64,000 bases of DNA, taken from positions 310,001 through 374,000 of the forward strand of contig JAMSKV010000001.1 of assembly GCA_024515975.1 (NCBI GenBank), given 5' to 3'. Shown in pieces: positions 8,642-17,556 of the stretch. The notes below the pieces were generated by a model. The model did no database searches. It worked only from the letters and a program-made list of their open reading frames with translations, and was not told the origin of the DNA. Within the stretch, counting starts at the first letter, position 1. The number at the start of each line of letters is the position of its first letter. Source of the DNA: Endosaccharibacter trunci (GTDB taxonomy: Bacteria > Pseudomonadota > Alphaproteobacteria > Acetobacterales > Acetobacteraceae). Both the position numbers and the translations under genes were made by a program.

Positions 8642-10078
8642 TCAGCCCGCGTCGCTCTCCGCCACCGCCATGCCGCGTCCCTGCGCGAAGCTGCCGTTGC
8701 GCAGGGCCTGTTCGATTTCTTCCAGCGAGCAGTTGCCGGTTTCCGGCACGAAGCGCCGCACGAAACCCCAGGCCAGCAGGTTCACCGCGCCGAACAGGCA
8801 GAACGTGCCGGCGGTGCCGATCCCCTCGACGATGTGCAGCGTGGTGAGCGAGACCAGCAGGTCGCACAGCCAGACGGTGACGCTGGCCAGACCCATGCCG
8901 GTGCCGCGCACCGCCATCGGAAACACCTCGGACGCGATCAGCCACACCGTCACCGACAGCGAACCGCAATTGAACACGATGTAGCCCATCAGCCCGGCCA
9001 GCATCAGCCAGAGCCGCCAGCCGGACGGATCGCCGCCGAGCAGGCAAAGGCCGGATGCGACCAGGCAGGCCGCCGCCGCCGGCAGCATCAGCAGCAGTAG
9101 GCGGCGACGTCCGGTGCGGTCCACCATCGCCATGCCGGCCGCCGTGCCCAGCGCCGAGGCCACGCCCACGCCCACCGTCGCCAGCAGCGCGCCGCCATGG
9201 CCGAGCCCGGCCTGCGACAGGATGATCGGTGCGTAATAGATCACCACGTTCGGCCCGGTGAGCTGCGACAGGGCGGCGATGCCAAGACCGGCGATCAGCG
9301 CCGGCCGGCACCAGGGGCTCTTCAGCTCGCTCCAGCCGCCCTCCTGCTGCAAGGCGGCGGCGCGGATGCGCGCCATCTCGTGCCGTGCGGAGGCGCGGTC
9401 CGGCCGCACCCGCTCCAGCGCCGCCAGCGCCTCGTCGCCGCGTCCGCGCAAATACAGCCAGCGCGGGCTTTCCGGCAGGGCGATCATGCCAACTCCCAGC
9501 AGAACGGCCGGGATGACGCCGATCAGGAACATGATGCGCCAGGCCGCGTGCAGCCCGGACACGCCATAACCGACCAGGAACGCCAGCAGGATGCCGCCTA
9601 CCACTGCGAGCTGGAACAGCACCACCAGCACGCCGCGATGGCGCGACGGCGCCAGCTCGGCCACATAGACCGGAATGATCTGCGTCGCGGCGCCGACCGA
9701 CACGCCGAGCAGCAGACGCGCGGCGAGAAGCCCGGACAGGCTCGGCGTCATTCCGCTTCCGGCGGCGCCCAGAGCGAACAGAACCGCGCCGATCATGATG
9801 GTGCGCCTGCGCCCGATCCGGTCCGAGATCGGGCCGCTCAGCGCAGCACCTGCCACGGCGCCGAGATTCAGCGCCGCCACCACCAACTCCTGCCCGCCGG
9901 TGCTCAGGGCGTAGCTCCTGGTGATGCTCAGCAGCGCGGCGGAAATGATGCCGGTGTCGTAGCCGAACAGCAGACCGCCAAGAGCGCCAATGGCGGCGCA
10001 CAGCATGACGAATCCGCCGATCCTGTCGCTGCCGGACGTCTCGCGCGCGTCGGTGGCCCGCGCCTCGAGGGCGATCAT
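8642..10078 (-). CDS. Sugar porter family MFS transporter
   Basis: 478-residue twelve-helix sugar/H+ symporter of the XylE/GalP/AraE group. Visible signatures are GGLLFGYDTGIISAA in helix 1, DRIGRRRT in the loop between helices 2 and 3, PESPRWLYLRGR after helix 6 and PETGNCSLEEIE at the C-terminus. The start overlaps the stop of the upstream polyol dehydrogenase gene by four bases, so uptake and first oxidation of the same polyol or ketose are probably co-expressed. It converges on hdaA with only about 20 bases between the stops. Confidence 0.92.
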   Translation of the reverse strand: MIALEARATDARETSGSDRIGGFVMLCAAIGALGGLLFGYDTGIISAALLSITRSYALSTGGQELVVAALNLGAVAGAALSGPISDRIGRRRTIMIGAVLFALGAAGSGMTPSLSGLLAARLLLGVSVGAATQIIPVYVAELAPSRHRGVLVVLFQLAVVGGILLAFLVGYGVSGLHAAWRIMFLIGVIPAVLLGVGMIALPESPRWLYLRGRGDEALAALERVRPDRASARHEMARIRAAALQQEGGWSELKSPWCRPALIAGLGIAALSQLTGPNVVIYYAPIILSQAGLGHGGALLATVGVGVASALGTAAGMAMVDRTGRRRLLLLMLPAAAACLVASGLCLLGGDPSGWRLWLMLAGLMGYIVFNCGSLSVTVWLIASEVFPMAVRGTGMGLASVTVWLCDLLVSLTTLHIVEGIGTAGTFCLFGAVNLLAWGFVRRFVPETGNCSLEEIEQALRNGSFAQGRGMAVAESDAG

Positions 10079-11538
10079 TCCGGAATCGCTCCCAGCACGC
10101 CCCTCTCGCGAAGACGCGTCTGCGCATCACGGATCGCCTGGGTGAAGGCCGGCGTCGTCGCGCGCTGCCAGCCGGCGAACGGCGCGATACGCAAGGCGGC
10201 ATCCAGATCGTCGCCGGTGGCCGCGGCCCGATCGGCATCGCTGAGCGTCGGCTCCTCGAACGGGATCGGCGCGCCCTTCTGGTCCCGGCCCCGCAGTGCC
10301 TCCAGATAGGACGCGATCAGGAAGGCGGGGCGGCGCATGTCGTAGCCGTGTTCCAGCATCAGCCGGATGGTGGCGGTCATGAACACCGGGATCTTGGAGG
10401 CGCCGTCGCTGCCCACCCGCAGCAGCCCGTCCATCATCGCCGCGTTGGAGAAGCGCGCCAGCACTTCCCGGCGATAGGCGTCGAGATCGACCCCTTCCGG
10501 CGGCGTCAGCAGCGGGATCACGTCCTTGCGCATGAAGCTGTCGAGCAACTCAACCAGCTTTGGCTCGGTCATCGCCTCGTGCACGAAGCGGAACCCGGCC
10601 AGCATGCCGGGGAACGTCAGCATCATGTGCGACGCGTTCAGCATACGCTGCTTGACCGCTTCCCATTCGTGCACGGCGGGGGAGAACTGGACCCCGACCC
10701 GGTCCCAGGCCGGCCTCCCGGCGCAGAACGCGTCCTCGAGCACCCATTGCGAGAAGCTCTCGGCCAGAACTGGGCTGCGGTCGTCCAGACCGCTGCGCGC
10801 GTTGAGTTCGGCCGCCAGCTCCCGGCTGACGGTCGGTGCGATCCGGTCCACCATCGCATTGGGAAAGGACACGTTGCCGTCGATCCACTCCGCCAGCGCC
10901 GGATCGCGCAGGCGGGCGAAGCCGGTGAAGGCCGCCCGCGCAGCGTCGCCGTTGGAGCGCAGATTGTCGCAGGACAGCACGGTGAACGGGCCCGCGCCCG
11001 TGTCCAGGCGGCGGCGCAGCGCTTCCGTCACGAAGCCGAACACGGTGCGCGGCCGCTCCGGGTGGGCGAGATCGTGCCGCACATCGGGATGGTCGGCGTC
11101 GAACCGGTTGTCCTGGTCCAGGAGATAGCCGCCCTCGGTGATGGTCATGCTGACGATGCGGATCGCGGGATCGGCCAGGCGGCGCAGCACCGCTTCCGGG
11201 TCGGCGGGCGCCAGCAGGCTGTCGATCATCGCGCCGATCACGCGCACCACGTTCGTGCCGTCCGGCGCCATCTCGGTCAGGGAATACAGACCGTCCTGTT
11301 CGCGGAACACGGCCGCCTTGGCCTCGGAGCGGGCGCCGCCGGACAGGCCGACGCCGACGATGCCCCAGTGCTGCTGCCCGGCATGCGACAGGCAACGCTC
11401 GGTGTAGGCAGCAAGATGGGAGCGGAAGAAATTACCGATACCGAAATGAACGATGCCTGCGCTGATCGAGCGCCTGCTGTAATCGAGGGCCGGAACGTCG
11501 AAAATCTGGCTGTCGAGTGCGGCATTGTTCAAAGGCAA
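10075..11538 (-). CDS. Mannitol 2-dehydrogenase family polyol dehydrogenase
   Basis: 487-residue long-chain NAD(P)-dependent polyol dehydrogenase of the mannitol 2-dehydrogenase/fructuronate reductase family, oxidising mannitol or a related polyol to a ketose in the cytoplasm. The HFGIGNFFRSHLAAY N-terminal region, the SMTITEGGYLLD segment, the SCDNLRSNG motif and NAMVDRIAPTV are present. The start is a TTG with GGAG seven bases upstream; no in-frame ATG fits. Coupled by a four-base overlap to the sugar porter. Mannitol, sorbitol and arabitol as substrates cannot be separated by eye. Confidence 0.9.
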   Translation of the reverse strand: MPLNNAALDSQIFDVPALDYSRRSISAGIVHFGIGNFFRSHLAAYTERCLSHAGQQHWGIVGVGLSGGARSEAKAAVFREQDGLYSLTEMAPDGTNVVRVIGAMIDSLLAPADPEAVLRRLADPAIRIVSMTITEGGYLLDQDNRFDADHPDVRHDLAHPERPRTVFGFVTEALRRRLDTGAGPFTVLSCDNLRSNGDAARAAFTGFARLRDPALAEWIDGNVSFPNAMVDRIAPTVSRELAAELNARSGLDDRSPVLAESFSQWVLEDAFCAGRPAWDRVGVQFSPAVHEWEAVKQRMLNASHMMLTFPGMLAGFRFVHEAMTEPKLVELLDSFMRKDVIPLLTPPEGVDLDAYRREVLARFSNAAMMDGLLRVGSDGASKIPVFMTATIRLMLEHGYDMRRPAFLIASYLEALRGRDQKGAPIPFEEPTLSDADRAAATGDDLDAALRIAPFAGWQRATTPAFTQAIRDAQTRLRERGVLGAIPE

Positions 11539-11804
11539 GCTTCATCTCCAATCGCTGTGACCCTCTTTGGTGAACACAATTCAGCCGTATTTGCAAACCG
11601 AAACGACGAATGGCGCGGTGGAATTCCGGTTGTATTTGTCGGAGTTCAGCGTGGCGTCGCACTCTTCGCCATCGTTTCTCTCGACCGCCGGTTCGGACCC
11701 TGCGGTCGCGCCGTCGCCAGAGCGTCAACAAACCTTCCCCGTTGGCCGGTTCCGATGGGGCCGGTTTCGCTCTAGGCTTCCCGGACGGCAAAGGGGGACA
11801 GACT

Positions 11805-14123
11805 GTGGACGACGCGGGCTCAGGCACGACACCGGAAAGCGACGGCAATAGGCGTCCCGCCCGCCGGCCGCGCACGGTGGCCAGAACCGCGTCGAGGGCG
11901 CCCGTCCGTCGCCCACGTCCAGTTCCGGGCGAACACCTCCAGCCTGCTGCGCCCGCGCCCGCCGCGGTCGACCGAACCGCGCCGGAACGCTTCATCAACC
12001 GCGAACTCTCCTGGCTCGACTTCAATCAGCGCGTCGTCGAGGAGGCGGACAATGCGCGCAATCCGCTGCTGGAGCGGGTGCGCTTCCTGTCGATCTCGGC
12101 CGGCAATCTGGACGAGTTCTATTCCGTGCGGGTGGCCGGGCTGGTCGGGCAGGTGCGCGAGGCGCTGACGCAGCGTTCGCCGGACGGACGCACCCCGGCG
12201 CAACAGCTCGCCGCCGTCGGCGAGCGCGCCCGCATCCTGCTCGCCGAACAGCAGCGCATCTGGAAGGAGCTGTGCCACGCGCTCGACGAGAACGGCATCA
12301 GCGTGCTCGAGCCGGCCGCGCTGGAAGACGAGGATCTCGCCTGGCTCGAGAATCTGTTCATGGACCGGGTGTTCCCGATCCTGACCCCGCTGGCCATCGA
12401 CCCGGCGCATCCGTTTCCCTTCATTCCGAATATGGGTCTCGGCCTCGTATTCCGCTTGTTCGGCGACGAGGACAGGCGCCACGCCATGAGCGGGCTGATC
12501 ATGCTGCCGGGGCAGGTGGAGCGTTTCATCCGCCTGCCGGCGCGCGCGGACGAGGCCATGCCGGCACGGACGCGTTTCCTGATTCTCGAAGACATGATCG
12601 GCTTGTTCCTGAACCGCCTGTTTCCCGGCTTCCACGCCGAGGGCAAGGGCGTGTTCCGCGTGATCCGCGACACGGATGTCGAGTTCGAGGACGAAGCCGA
12701 GGATCTGGTCCGCTCCTACGAGACCGCCCTGAAGCGCCGGCGTCGCGGTGTCGTGATCCATCTCGATATCGACAGATCCATGCCGGCGGAACTGGCCGAG
12801 CTGGTCGCAGACGAGTTCGAGGTCGAAGCCTCCGAGGTGCAGCGCCATGACGGGCTGGTCGGCGTGGTGGACGTCAAGCAGATCATCGTCGACGATCGCG
12901 CCGATCTGCTGTTCGTGCCCTACGTCCCGCGCTTCCCCGAGCGCATCCGGGATTTCGGCGGCGACTGTTTCGCCGCCATCCGCGCCAAGGACATCGTGGT
13001 CCATCATCCGTTCGAGAGCTTCGACGTGGTGGTGCAGTTCCTGCGCCAGGCGGCGCTCGATCCGGCCGTGGTGGCGATCAAGCAGACGCTCTACCGCACG
13101 TCGCGCGACAGCCCGATCGTCAAGGCGCTGATCGAGGCGGCCGAAGCCGGCAAATCCGTCACCGCGATGGTCGAGTTGCGCGCGCGCTTCGACGAGGAAG
13201 CCAATATCCGCCTGGCCCGAACCCTCGAGGCCGCCGGCGTGCAGGTGGTGTTCGGTTTCGCGGAGCTGAAGACCCACGCCAAGCTCAGCCTCGTCGTGCG
13301 ACGCGAGGGCGGCACGGTGCGCTCCTACGCGCATTTCGGCACCGGCAACTACCATCCGATCACCGCCCGCATCTATACCGACCTGTCCTTCTTCACCGCC
13401 GATCCGGCGCTGACGCGGGATTCGGCGCGGCTGTTCAACTACATGACCGGCTACGCCAAGCCGGATTCGATGGATGCGATCGCGTTCAGTCCGCTGACCA
13501 TCCGCAGCACGCTCGCCGCCCTGATCGACAAGGAGATCGCCCTGGCCCAGGCCGGCCGTCCGGCGCAGATCTGGCTCAAGATGAATTCCATGGTCGATCA
13601 CGAGCTGATCGACCATCTCTACCGCGCCTCGCAGGCCGGCGTGCGCGTTCTGGTGGTGGTGCGCGGCATATGCTGCCTGCGTCCGGGCGTTCCGGGCCTG
13701 TCCGAGAACATCCAGGTGAAGTCGATCGTCGGACGCTTCCTGGAGCACAGCCGCATCTTCGTGTTCGGCAACGGCAACCGCATCCCGTCGCGCGAGGCGC
13801 TGGTCTATATCAGCAGCGCCGACTGGATGGCCCGCAACATGGACTGGCGCGTGGAAAGCATGGTGCCGATCCGCAACGCCACGGTGCATGCCCAGGTGCT
13901 GGACCAGATCATGGTCATGGAGTTGAAGGACAATCTGCAATCCTGGACACTGGGCGCCGACGGCACCTGGACGCGGCTCGATCCGGGCGCCAAGCCGTTC
14001 TCCGCGCACGAATATTTCATGACGAACCCGTCTCTTTCCGGAAGGGGCTCGGCAGGGCAGAAAGTGGCGCTGCCGGTGCTGCGGCCGCTGCCGCGACGCC
14101 CCGATCGCATCCTGGAGGACTGA
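11805..14123 (+). CDS. ppk: Polyphosphate kinase 1
   Basis: 772-residue PPK1, which reversibly polymerises the gamma phosphate of ATP into polyphosphate. The N-terminal domain begins [16 protein letters not shown]. The two phospholipase-D-like domains hold the catalytic histidine regions [12 protein letters not shown] and [10 protein letters not shown] basic Pro/Arg-rich leader of about 60 residues precedes the conserved domain. The GTG start at 11805 has a GGGGG-containing Shine-Dalgarno about eight bases upstream; the frame stays open to 11610 but without family similarity. First gene of ppk-ppx-cdh. Confidence 0.95.
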   Translation: MDDAGSGTTPESDGNRRPARRPRTVARTASRAPVRRPRPVPGEHLQPAAPAPAAVDRTAPERFINRELSWLDFNQRVVEEADNARNPLLERVRFLSISAGNLDEFYSVRVAGLVGQVREALTQRSPDGRTPAQQLAAVGERARILLAEQQRIWKELCHALDENGISVLEPAALEDEDLAWLENLFMDRVFPILTPLAIDPAHPFPFIPNMGLGLVFRLFGDEDRRHAMSGLIMLPGQVERFIRLPARADEAMPARTRFLILEDMIGLFLNRLFPGFHAEGKGVFRVIRDTDVEFEDEAEDLVRSYETALKRRRRGVVIHLDIDRSMPAELAELVADEFEVEASEVQRHDGLVGVVDVKQIIVDDRADLLFVPYVPRFPERIRDFGGDCFAAIRAKDIVVHHPFESFDVVVQFLRQAALDPAVVAIKQTLYRTSRDSPIVKALIEAAEAGKSVTAMVELRARFDEEANIRLARTLEAAGVQVVFGFAELKTHAKLSLVVRREGGTVRSYAHFGTGNYHPITARIYTDLSFFTADPALTRDSARLFNYMTGYAKPDSMDAIAFSPLTIRSTLAALIDKEIALAQAGRPAQIWLKMNSMVDHELIDHLYRASQAGVRVLVVVRGICCLRPGVPGLSENIQVKSIVGRFLEHSRIFVFGNGNRIPSREALVYISSADWMARNMDWRVESMVPIRNATVHAQVLDQIMVMELKDNLQSWTLGADGTWTRLDPGAKPFSAHEYFMTNPSLSGRGSAGQKVALPVLRPLPRRPDRILED

Positions 14124-14177
14124 ACCCTGTCCGTTCCCAACACGCCCGGCCCGCAGGAACGCGCCAAGCGCGCCGCC

Positions 14178-15650
14178 GTGATCGATCTCGGATCGAACTC
14201 GATCCGCCTGGTGGTCTTCGAGGGCACCGCGCGCAATCCCGTCACCATCTTCAACGAGAAGGCGGTGGTACGGCTCGGTCGCGGACTGGACAGCACGGGC
14301 AAGCTCAACGCCGACGGCATGCGCCAGGCCCTGCTGGCGATGCAGCGCTTCCACGCCGTCGCCCGCTCGCTCGGCGCCGATCCGTTCGAGGTGCTGGCCA
14401 CGGCGGCGGTGCGCGACGCCGCCAACGGCCCGGCCTTCGTGGACGAGCTGCACGCGCTGATGCCCGGCGTGCCGATCCGCATCCTGTCCGGCGAGGAGGA
14501 GGCGGATTACGCCGCCACCGGCGTGCGCTGCGGGTTGCCGCGCGCGGATGGCATCGTCGCCGATATCGGCGGCGGCTCGCTCGAGCTGGTGCGTCTGGAA
14601 GCCGGCGAGAAACGCTCGGCACTCACCTTGCGCCTCGGCGTGATCCGCCTGTCCGACCGCGCGGGCGGCGATCTCACGCGGGCACGGGGCATCGTCGAGC
14701 AGGACCTGGCCGAGGTGGAGTGGCTGCGCGACGTCCCCGGCCCGACCCTATTCCTGGTCGGCGGCGCCTTCCGGGCCCTCGCGCGCCTGCAGATCGCGCG
14801 CACCTTCTATCCGCTCAACATCGTCCATCAGTACGAGATGCGTCTGGACGAGGCGCGCGAGATGACGGGCTGGATCATCTCCTCCTCCAAGCGCATGCTG
14901 GAGCGCCTTCCGGGTGCGCCACGCAAGCGTCTCGAAGATCTTCCCTTTGCCGCCGTGGTTCTTCGCCGCCTGTTGCGGCGCGTCGCGCCGTCGCGCGTGG
15001 TGTTCTGCGTCGATGGGCTGCGCGAGGGATGGTACATGCGCCATGTCGCCGCCGAATCGCTCGACGAGGAGCCGATGCTGGCCGCGGCGCAGGGTCTCTG
15101 CCGCAGGCTGGGCCGCAATCAGCTTTTGCCGCCCGCTCTGCTGAAATGGACCGATGCTGCTTTCGCCGGTCCGGGCGGCGTTCTCGGTGGCGAGACCGAT
15201 CACGACCGGCTTCTGCGCGAGGCGGCCTGCTGGATGTCCGATACCGGCGCGTTCGATCATCCGGAATACCGCTCCGAGCAGACCTTCCTGCGCGTCCTGC
15301 GGCAGCAGGGCGTCGCGTTCGACCATCCCACGCGCGCCTTCCTGGGGCTGACGCTGGCGATCCGCTACGAGGCGGAGCCGGATCTGCCGTTCCTGCAACC
15401 GGCGCGGCGGCTGCTCGACATGGATCGCTTCCGGCGTGCGGAAGTGCTGGGCCTGGCGCTCCGCCTTGCCTATGCGCTGTGCGCCGGCGTGCCCGAACTG
15501 CTGGAAGGCACCAGCCTCGTTGCGGAGAATGGCGTGCTGTCGCTGCGCCTCGGCGCCGATCGCGGCATGTTCAATGGCGAAAGCGTCAGCCGACGTCTGG
15601 ATCGTTTGGCGCAGACGCTCGGCATGCAGCCCGAACTGGTGACGACGTGA
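14178..15650 (+). CDS. ppx: Exopolyphosphatase (Ppx/GppA)
   Basis: About 490 residues, ASKHA-fold Ppx/GppA phosphatase that removes terminal phosphates from polyphosphate, the counterpart of the upstream kinase. VIDLGSNSIRLVV (phosphate-binding loop 1), ATAAVRDAANG, LSGEEEADYAATG and DIGGGSLELV are clear. The GTG start given here cuts directly into the first beta strand. An in-frame CTG at 14127, preceded by GGAGG at eight bases and lying just after the ppk stop, would add 17 residues and may be the true start. The stop overlaps the ATG of cdh. Confidence 0.92.
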   Translation: MIDLGSNSIRLVVFEGTARNPVTIFNEKAVVRLGRGLDSTGKLNADGMRQALLAMQRFHAVARSLGADPFEVLATAAVRDAANGPAFVDELHALMPGVPIRILSGEEEADYAATGVRCGLPRADGIVADIGGGSLELVRLEAGEKRSALTLRLGVIRLSDRAGGDLTRARGIVEQDLAEVEWLRDVPGPTLFLVGGAFRALARLQIARTFYPLNIVHQYEMRLDEAREMTGWIISSSKRMLERLPGAPRKRLEDLPFAAVVLRRLLRRVAPSRVVFCVDGLREGWYMRHVAAESLDEEPMLAAAQGLCRRLGRNQLLPPALLKWTDAAFAGPGGVLGGETDHDRLLREAACWMSDTGAFDHPEYRSEQTFLRVLRQQGVAFDHPTRAFLGLTLAIRYEAEPDLPFLQPARRLLDMDRFRRAEVLGLALRLAYALCAGVPELLEGTSLVAENGVLSLRLGADRGMFNGESVSRRLDRLAQTLGMQPELVTT

Positions 15651-16489
15651 TGCGGGCGGGACGCAGAGGCTGGTCGCGTCTCCCGCTGGCCGGGCTGATT
15701 CTGTCGGTGCTGTTCCCCCTGGGCATCCCGCAGGCCACGGCGTCGGATCCGGACGTGCTGTGGAAGATCGTCAGCCAGCGCTGCGTGCCGGGAGAGCGCG
15801 ATCGCCACGATCCCGCGCCCTGCGAGTCGGTGGACGAGAAGAGCGGCGATGCCGTGCTGAAGGATATCGAGGGTCGCACGCAATATTTGCTGATCCCGAC
15901 GGCGAAGATCACCGGCATCGAATCGCCGGCCATTCTCGCCGACGGCGCGCCGAACTTCTTCGCCGAAGCCTGGGCAGCCGACTCGCTGTCGCGCGATCGT
16001 TCCGGCCATGCGCTCACGCGTCGCGATTTCGCCCTGGCGATCAATTCCGAACGCGGGCGCAGCCAGAATCAGCTGCACATCCACATCGACTGCATCCGCC
16101 CTGATATCCGCGCGGCGCTGGACCGGGTCTCGTCGCGCATCACCCGGCACTGGCAACCGCTCGGCGAACGGCTCCGGCTGCATCGCTATCGCGCGCTCTG
16201 GATCGACGGCGAGACCCTGGGCGACGCGAACCCGTTCCGGCTCCTGGCCGCCTCCTTGCGCGATCCGTCCCGGGAGATGGGACTTCACACGCTGGTGCTG
16301 GTCGGCGACATGCGCCATGGCCGCCCCGGCTTCATTCTTCTCGACAGCACATCGAACCTTCTCACCGCCAAGCTTGTGGATGGGCGCGACATGACCCGTC
16401 TGCGTCTCGGTCCTGGTTCAGGCGAAGAACTCGAAGATCATTCCTGCGCCATCGCCGATCGCGAACCGCTGCTGCCCGATCCACATTGA
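15650..16489 (+). CDS. cdh: CDP-diacylglycerol pyrophosphatase
   Basis: 279-residue exported hydrolase of the CDP-diacylglycerol pyrophosphatase family (HIT-like superfamily), which cleaves CDP-diacylglycerol to phosphatidate and CMP. An N-terminal hydrophobic segment ending ...QATA is a probable signal peptide or anchor. The domain shows QYLLIPTAKITGIESP, the NSERGRSQNQLHIHIDC motif (histidine triad-like) and GFILLD. The ATG overlaps the ppx stop (ATGA), so it is coupled to polyphosphate metabolism. It converges on the yfdX gene. Confidence 0.86.
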   Translation: MRAGRRGWSRLPLAGLILSVLFPLGIPQATASDPDVLWKIVSQRCVPGERDRHDPAPCESVDEKSGDAVLKDIEGRTQYLLIPTAKITGIESPAILADGAPNFFAEAWAADSLSRDRSGHALTRRDFALAINSERGRSQNQLHIHIDCIRPDIRAALDRVSSRITRHWQPLGERLRLHRYRALWIDGETLGDANPFRLLAASLRDPSREMGLHTLVLVGDMRHGRPGFILLDSTSNLLTAKLVDGRDMTRLRLGPGSGEELEDHSCAIADREPLLPDPH

Positions 16490-16576
16490 TCCGGCGAGGG
16501 AGGAAGTAGCCCCCTCCCGGCCGTGCTTGCCGGCGTCGCGATCGTTCCGTTTATGCCAGGGCGGCGTCGGGGCGGC

Positions 16577-16610
16577 GTCAGGGCGAAATGCTCGTTCGGG
16601 CCGCCCTGAC
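16577..16610. terminator. Candidate bidirectional hairpin between cdh and yfdX
   Basis: Nine perfectly complementary bases (16577-16585 with 16602-16610), extendable by one pair, enclose a 16-base loop between two convergent genes. There is no T-run on either side, so factor-independent termination is only a possibility. Confidence 0.35.
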
Positions 16611-16624
16611 GTCATGCGCTTCGG

Positions 16625-17347
16625 TCAGCCGGCCTTGTTCTGCTGCATGGTCGCGGACTGCGCGGCGGCCGTTGCCGGCTTCGGCGTTCCATGGAAGGTC
16701 GCCACGTCGAAGCGCGCGCCGTCCTCCAGCGACTTCAGCGTCTGGTTGGCCTCGTAGTAGTGGCCGTCCTTGAGCAGGTTCAGCGCGTCCTGGGTCTTGC
16801 TGATCGAGCGTTCCAGGGGCACGACCTCCATGTCGAAGCTCACATTGATGCCTGCCAGGCGCAGCGTGTCCATCGCGCCCTTCCTGTCGCCGGCCTTGAT
16901 CTGCTGGTCGGCCTTCGACAGGCTCGCCTGCTTGTCCGGCGTCGCGATGTAGTTCTCGTCCAGAGTCATGGCGCCATCGACCGGCAGCCACTTCACCTTT
17001 CCGGTCAGGCCGTCATCGCCGCCCGTTTTCTGGGTCACGCCCGGTGGCGGGGTCAGGTCGGATTCCGCTTCGTTGTAGGCCGCGACGTCGGACCGGGCCT
17101 TCTGGAACGCGGTCTCGGCGGTGCTCACGAGCTGGCGCGCCACGCCGGTGCGGCCTTCGAAAATGGCGAGCCGGGCCAGGCGCACATCGTGAAAGGCGAT
17201 CGCGCCCTGCGTCGACAGCATGCCGAAATCCTCGTTGGCGGCCGATTGCGCGGGCGACATCGCGGGCGCCTGTTCGGTGGCGAAGGCGGCGGACGCCGTC
17301 AGGCACAGGGCGGCGGCGATCAGCGCGGTACGTTTCTGGGACAACAT
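16625..17347 (-). CDS. YfdX family exported protein
   Basis: 240-residue protein with a clear Sec signal peptide (MLSQKRTALIAAALCLTASAAFA). The mature part contains FHDVRLARLAIFEGR, WLPVDGAMTLDENY and DGARFDVATFHGTPK, which match the YfdX family. E. coli YfdX lies in the acid- and EvgA-responsive yfdXWUVE operon with oxalate metabolism genes; the molecular role is not settled. The start has GGAAGAG just upstream. Here it stands alone, although an oxalate decarboxylase lies 14 kb away in this window. Confidence 0.85.
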   Translation of the reverse strand: MLSQKRTALIAAALCLTASAAFATEQAPAMSPAQSAANEDFGMLSTQGAIAFHDVRLARLAIFEGRTGVARQLVSTAETAFQKARSDVAAYNEAESDLTPPPGVTQKTGGDDGLTGKVKWLPVDGAMTLDENYIATPDKQASLSKADQQIKAGDRKGAMDTLRLAGINVSFDMEVVPLERSISKTQDALNLLKDGHYYEANQTLKSLEDGARFDVATFHGTPKPATAAAQSATMQQNKAG

Positions 17348-17556
17348 CGTCTCTTCCTTTCAGATGAGGAACGAGAAAACAACGCGTCGATACGAGGGCG
17401 GTTACATTAAAACGGCCTCATTCGCGGGCAAGGCGGCAGTCATCGCGCCAACAGATGGGATCAATGTTGTAACGGAGAGCCGGTTCATCTGCCCGGCCTA
17501 AGGCGGGACTTCGGCAGATCCTTTCCGCTTTTCCGAAGCCGGTGTTGCCCGTCCTC

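Noticed and set aside
11820..14453. 877-residue open frame antisense to ppk and ppx
   Set aside because: High-GC shadow: the plus-strand ppk and ppx frames carry clear family motifs, while the antisense translation is His/Arg/Gln-rich without domains.
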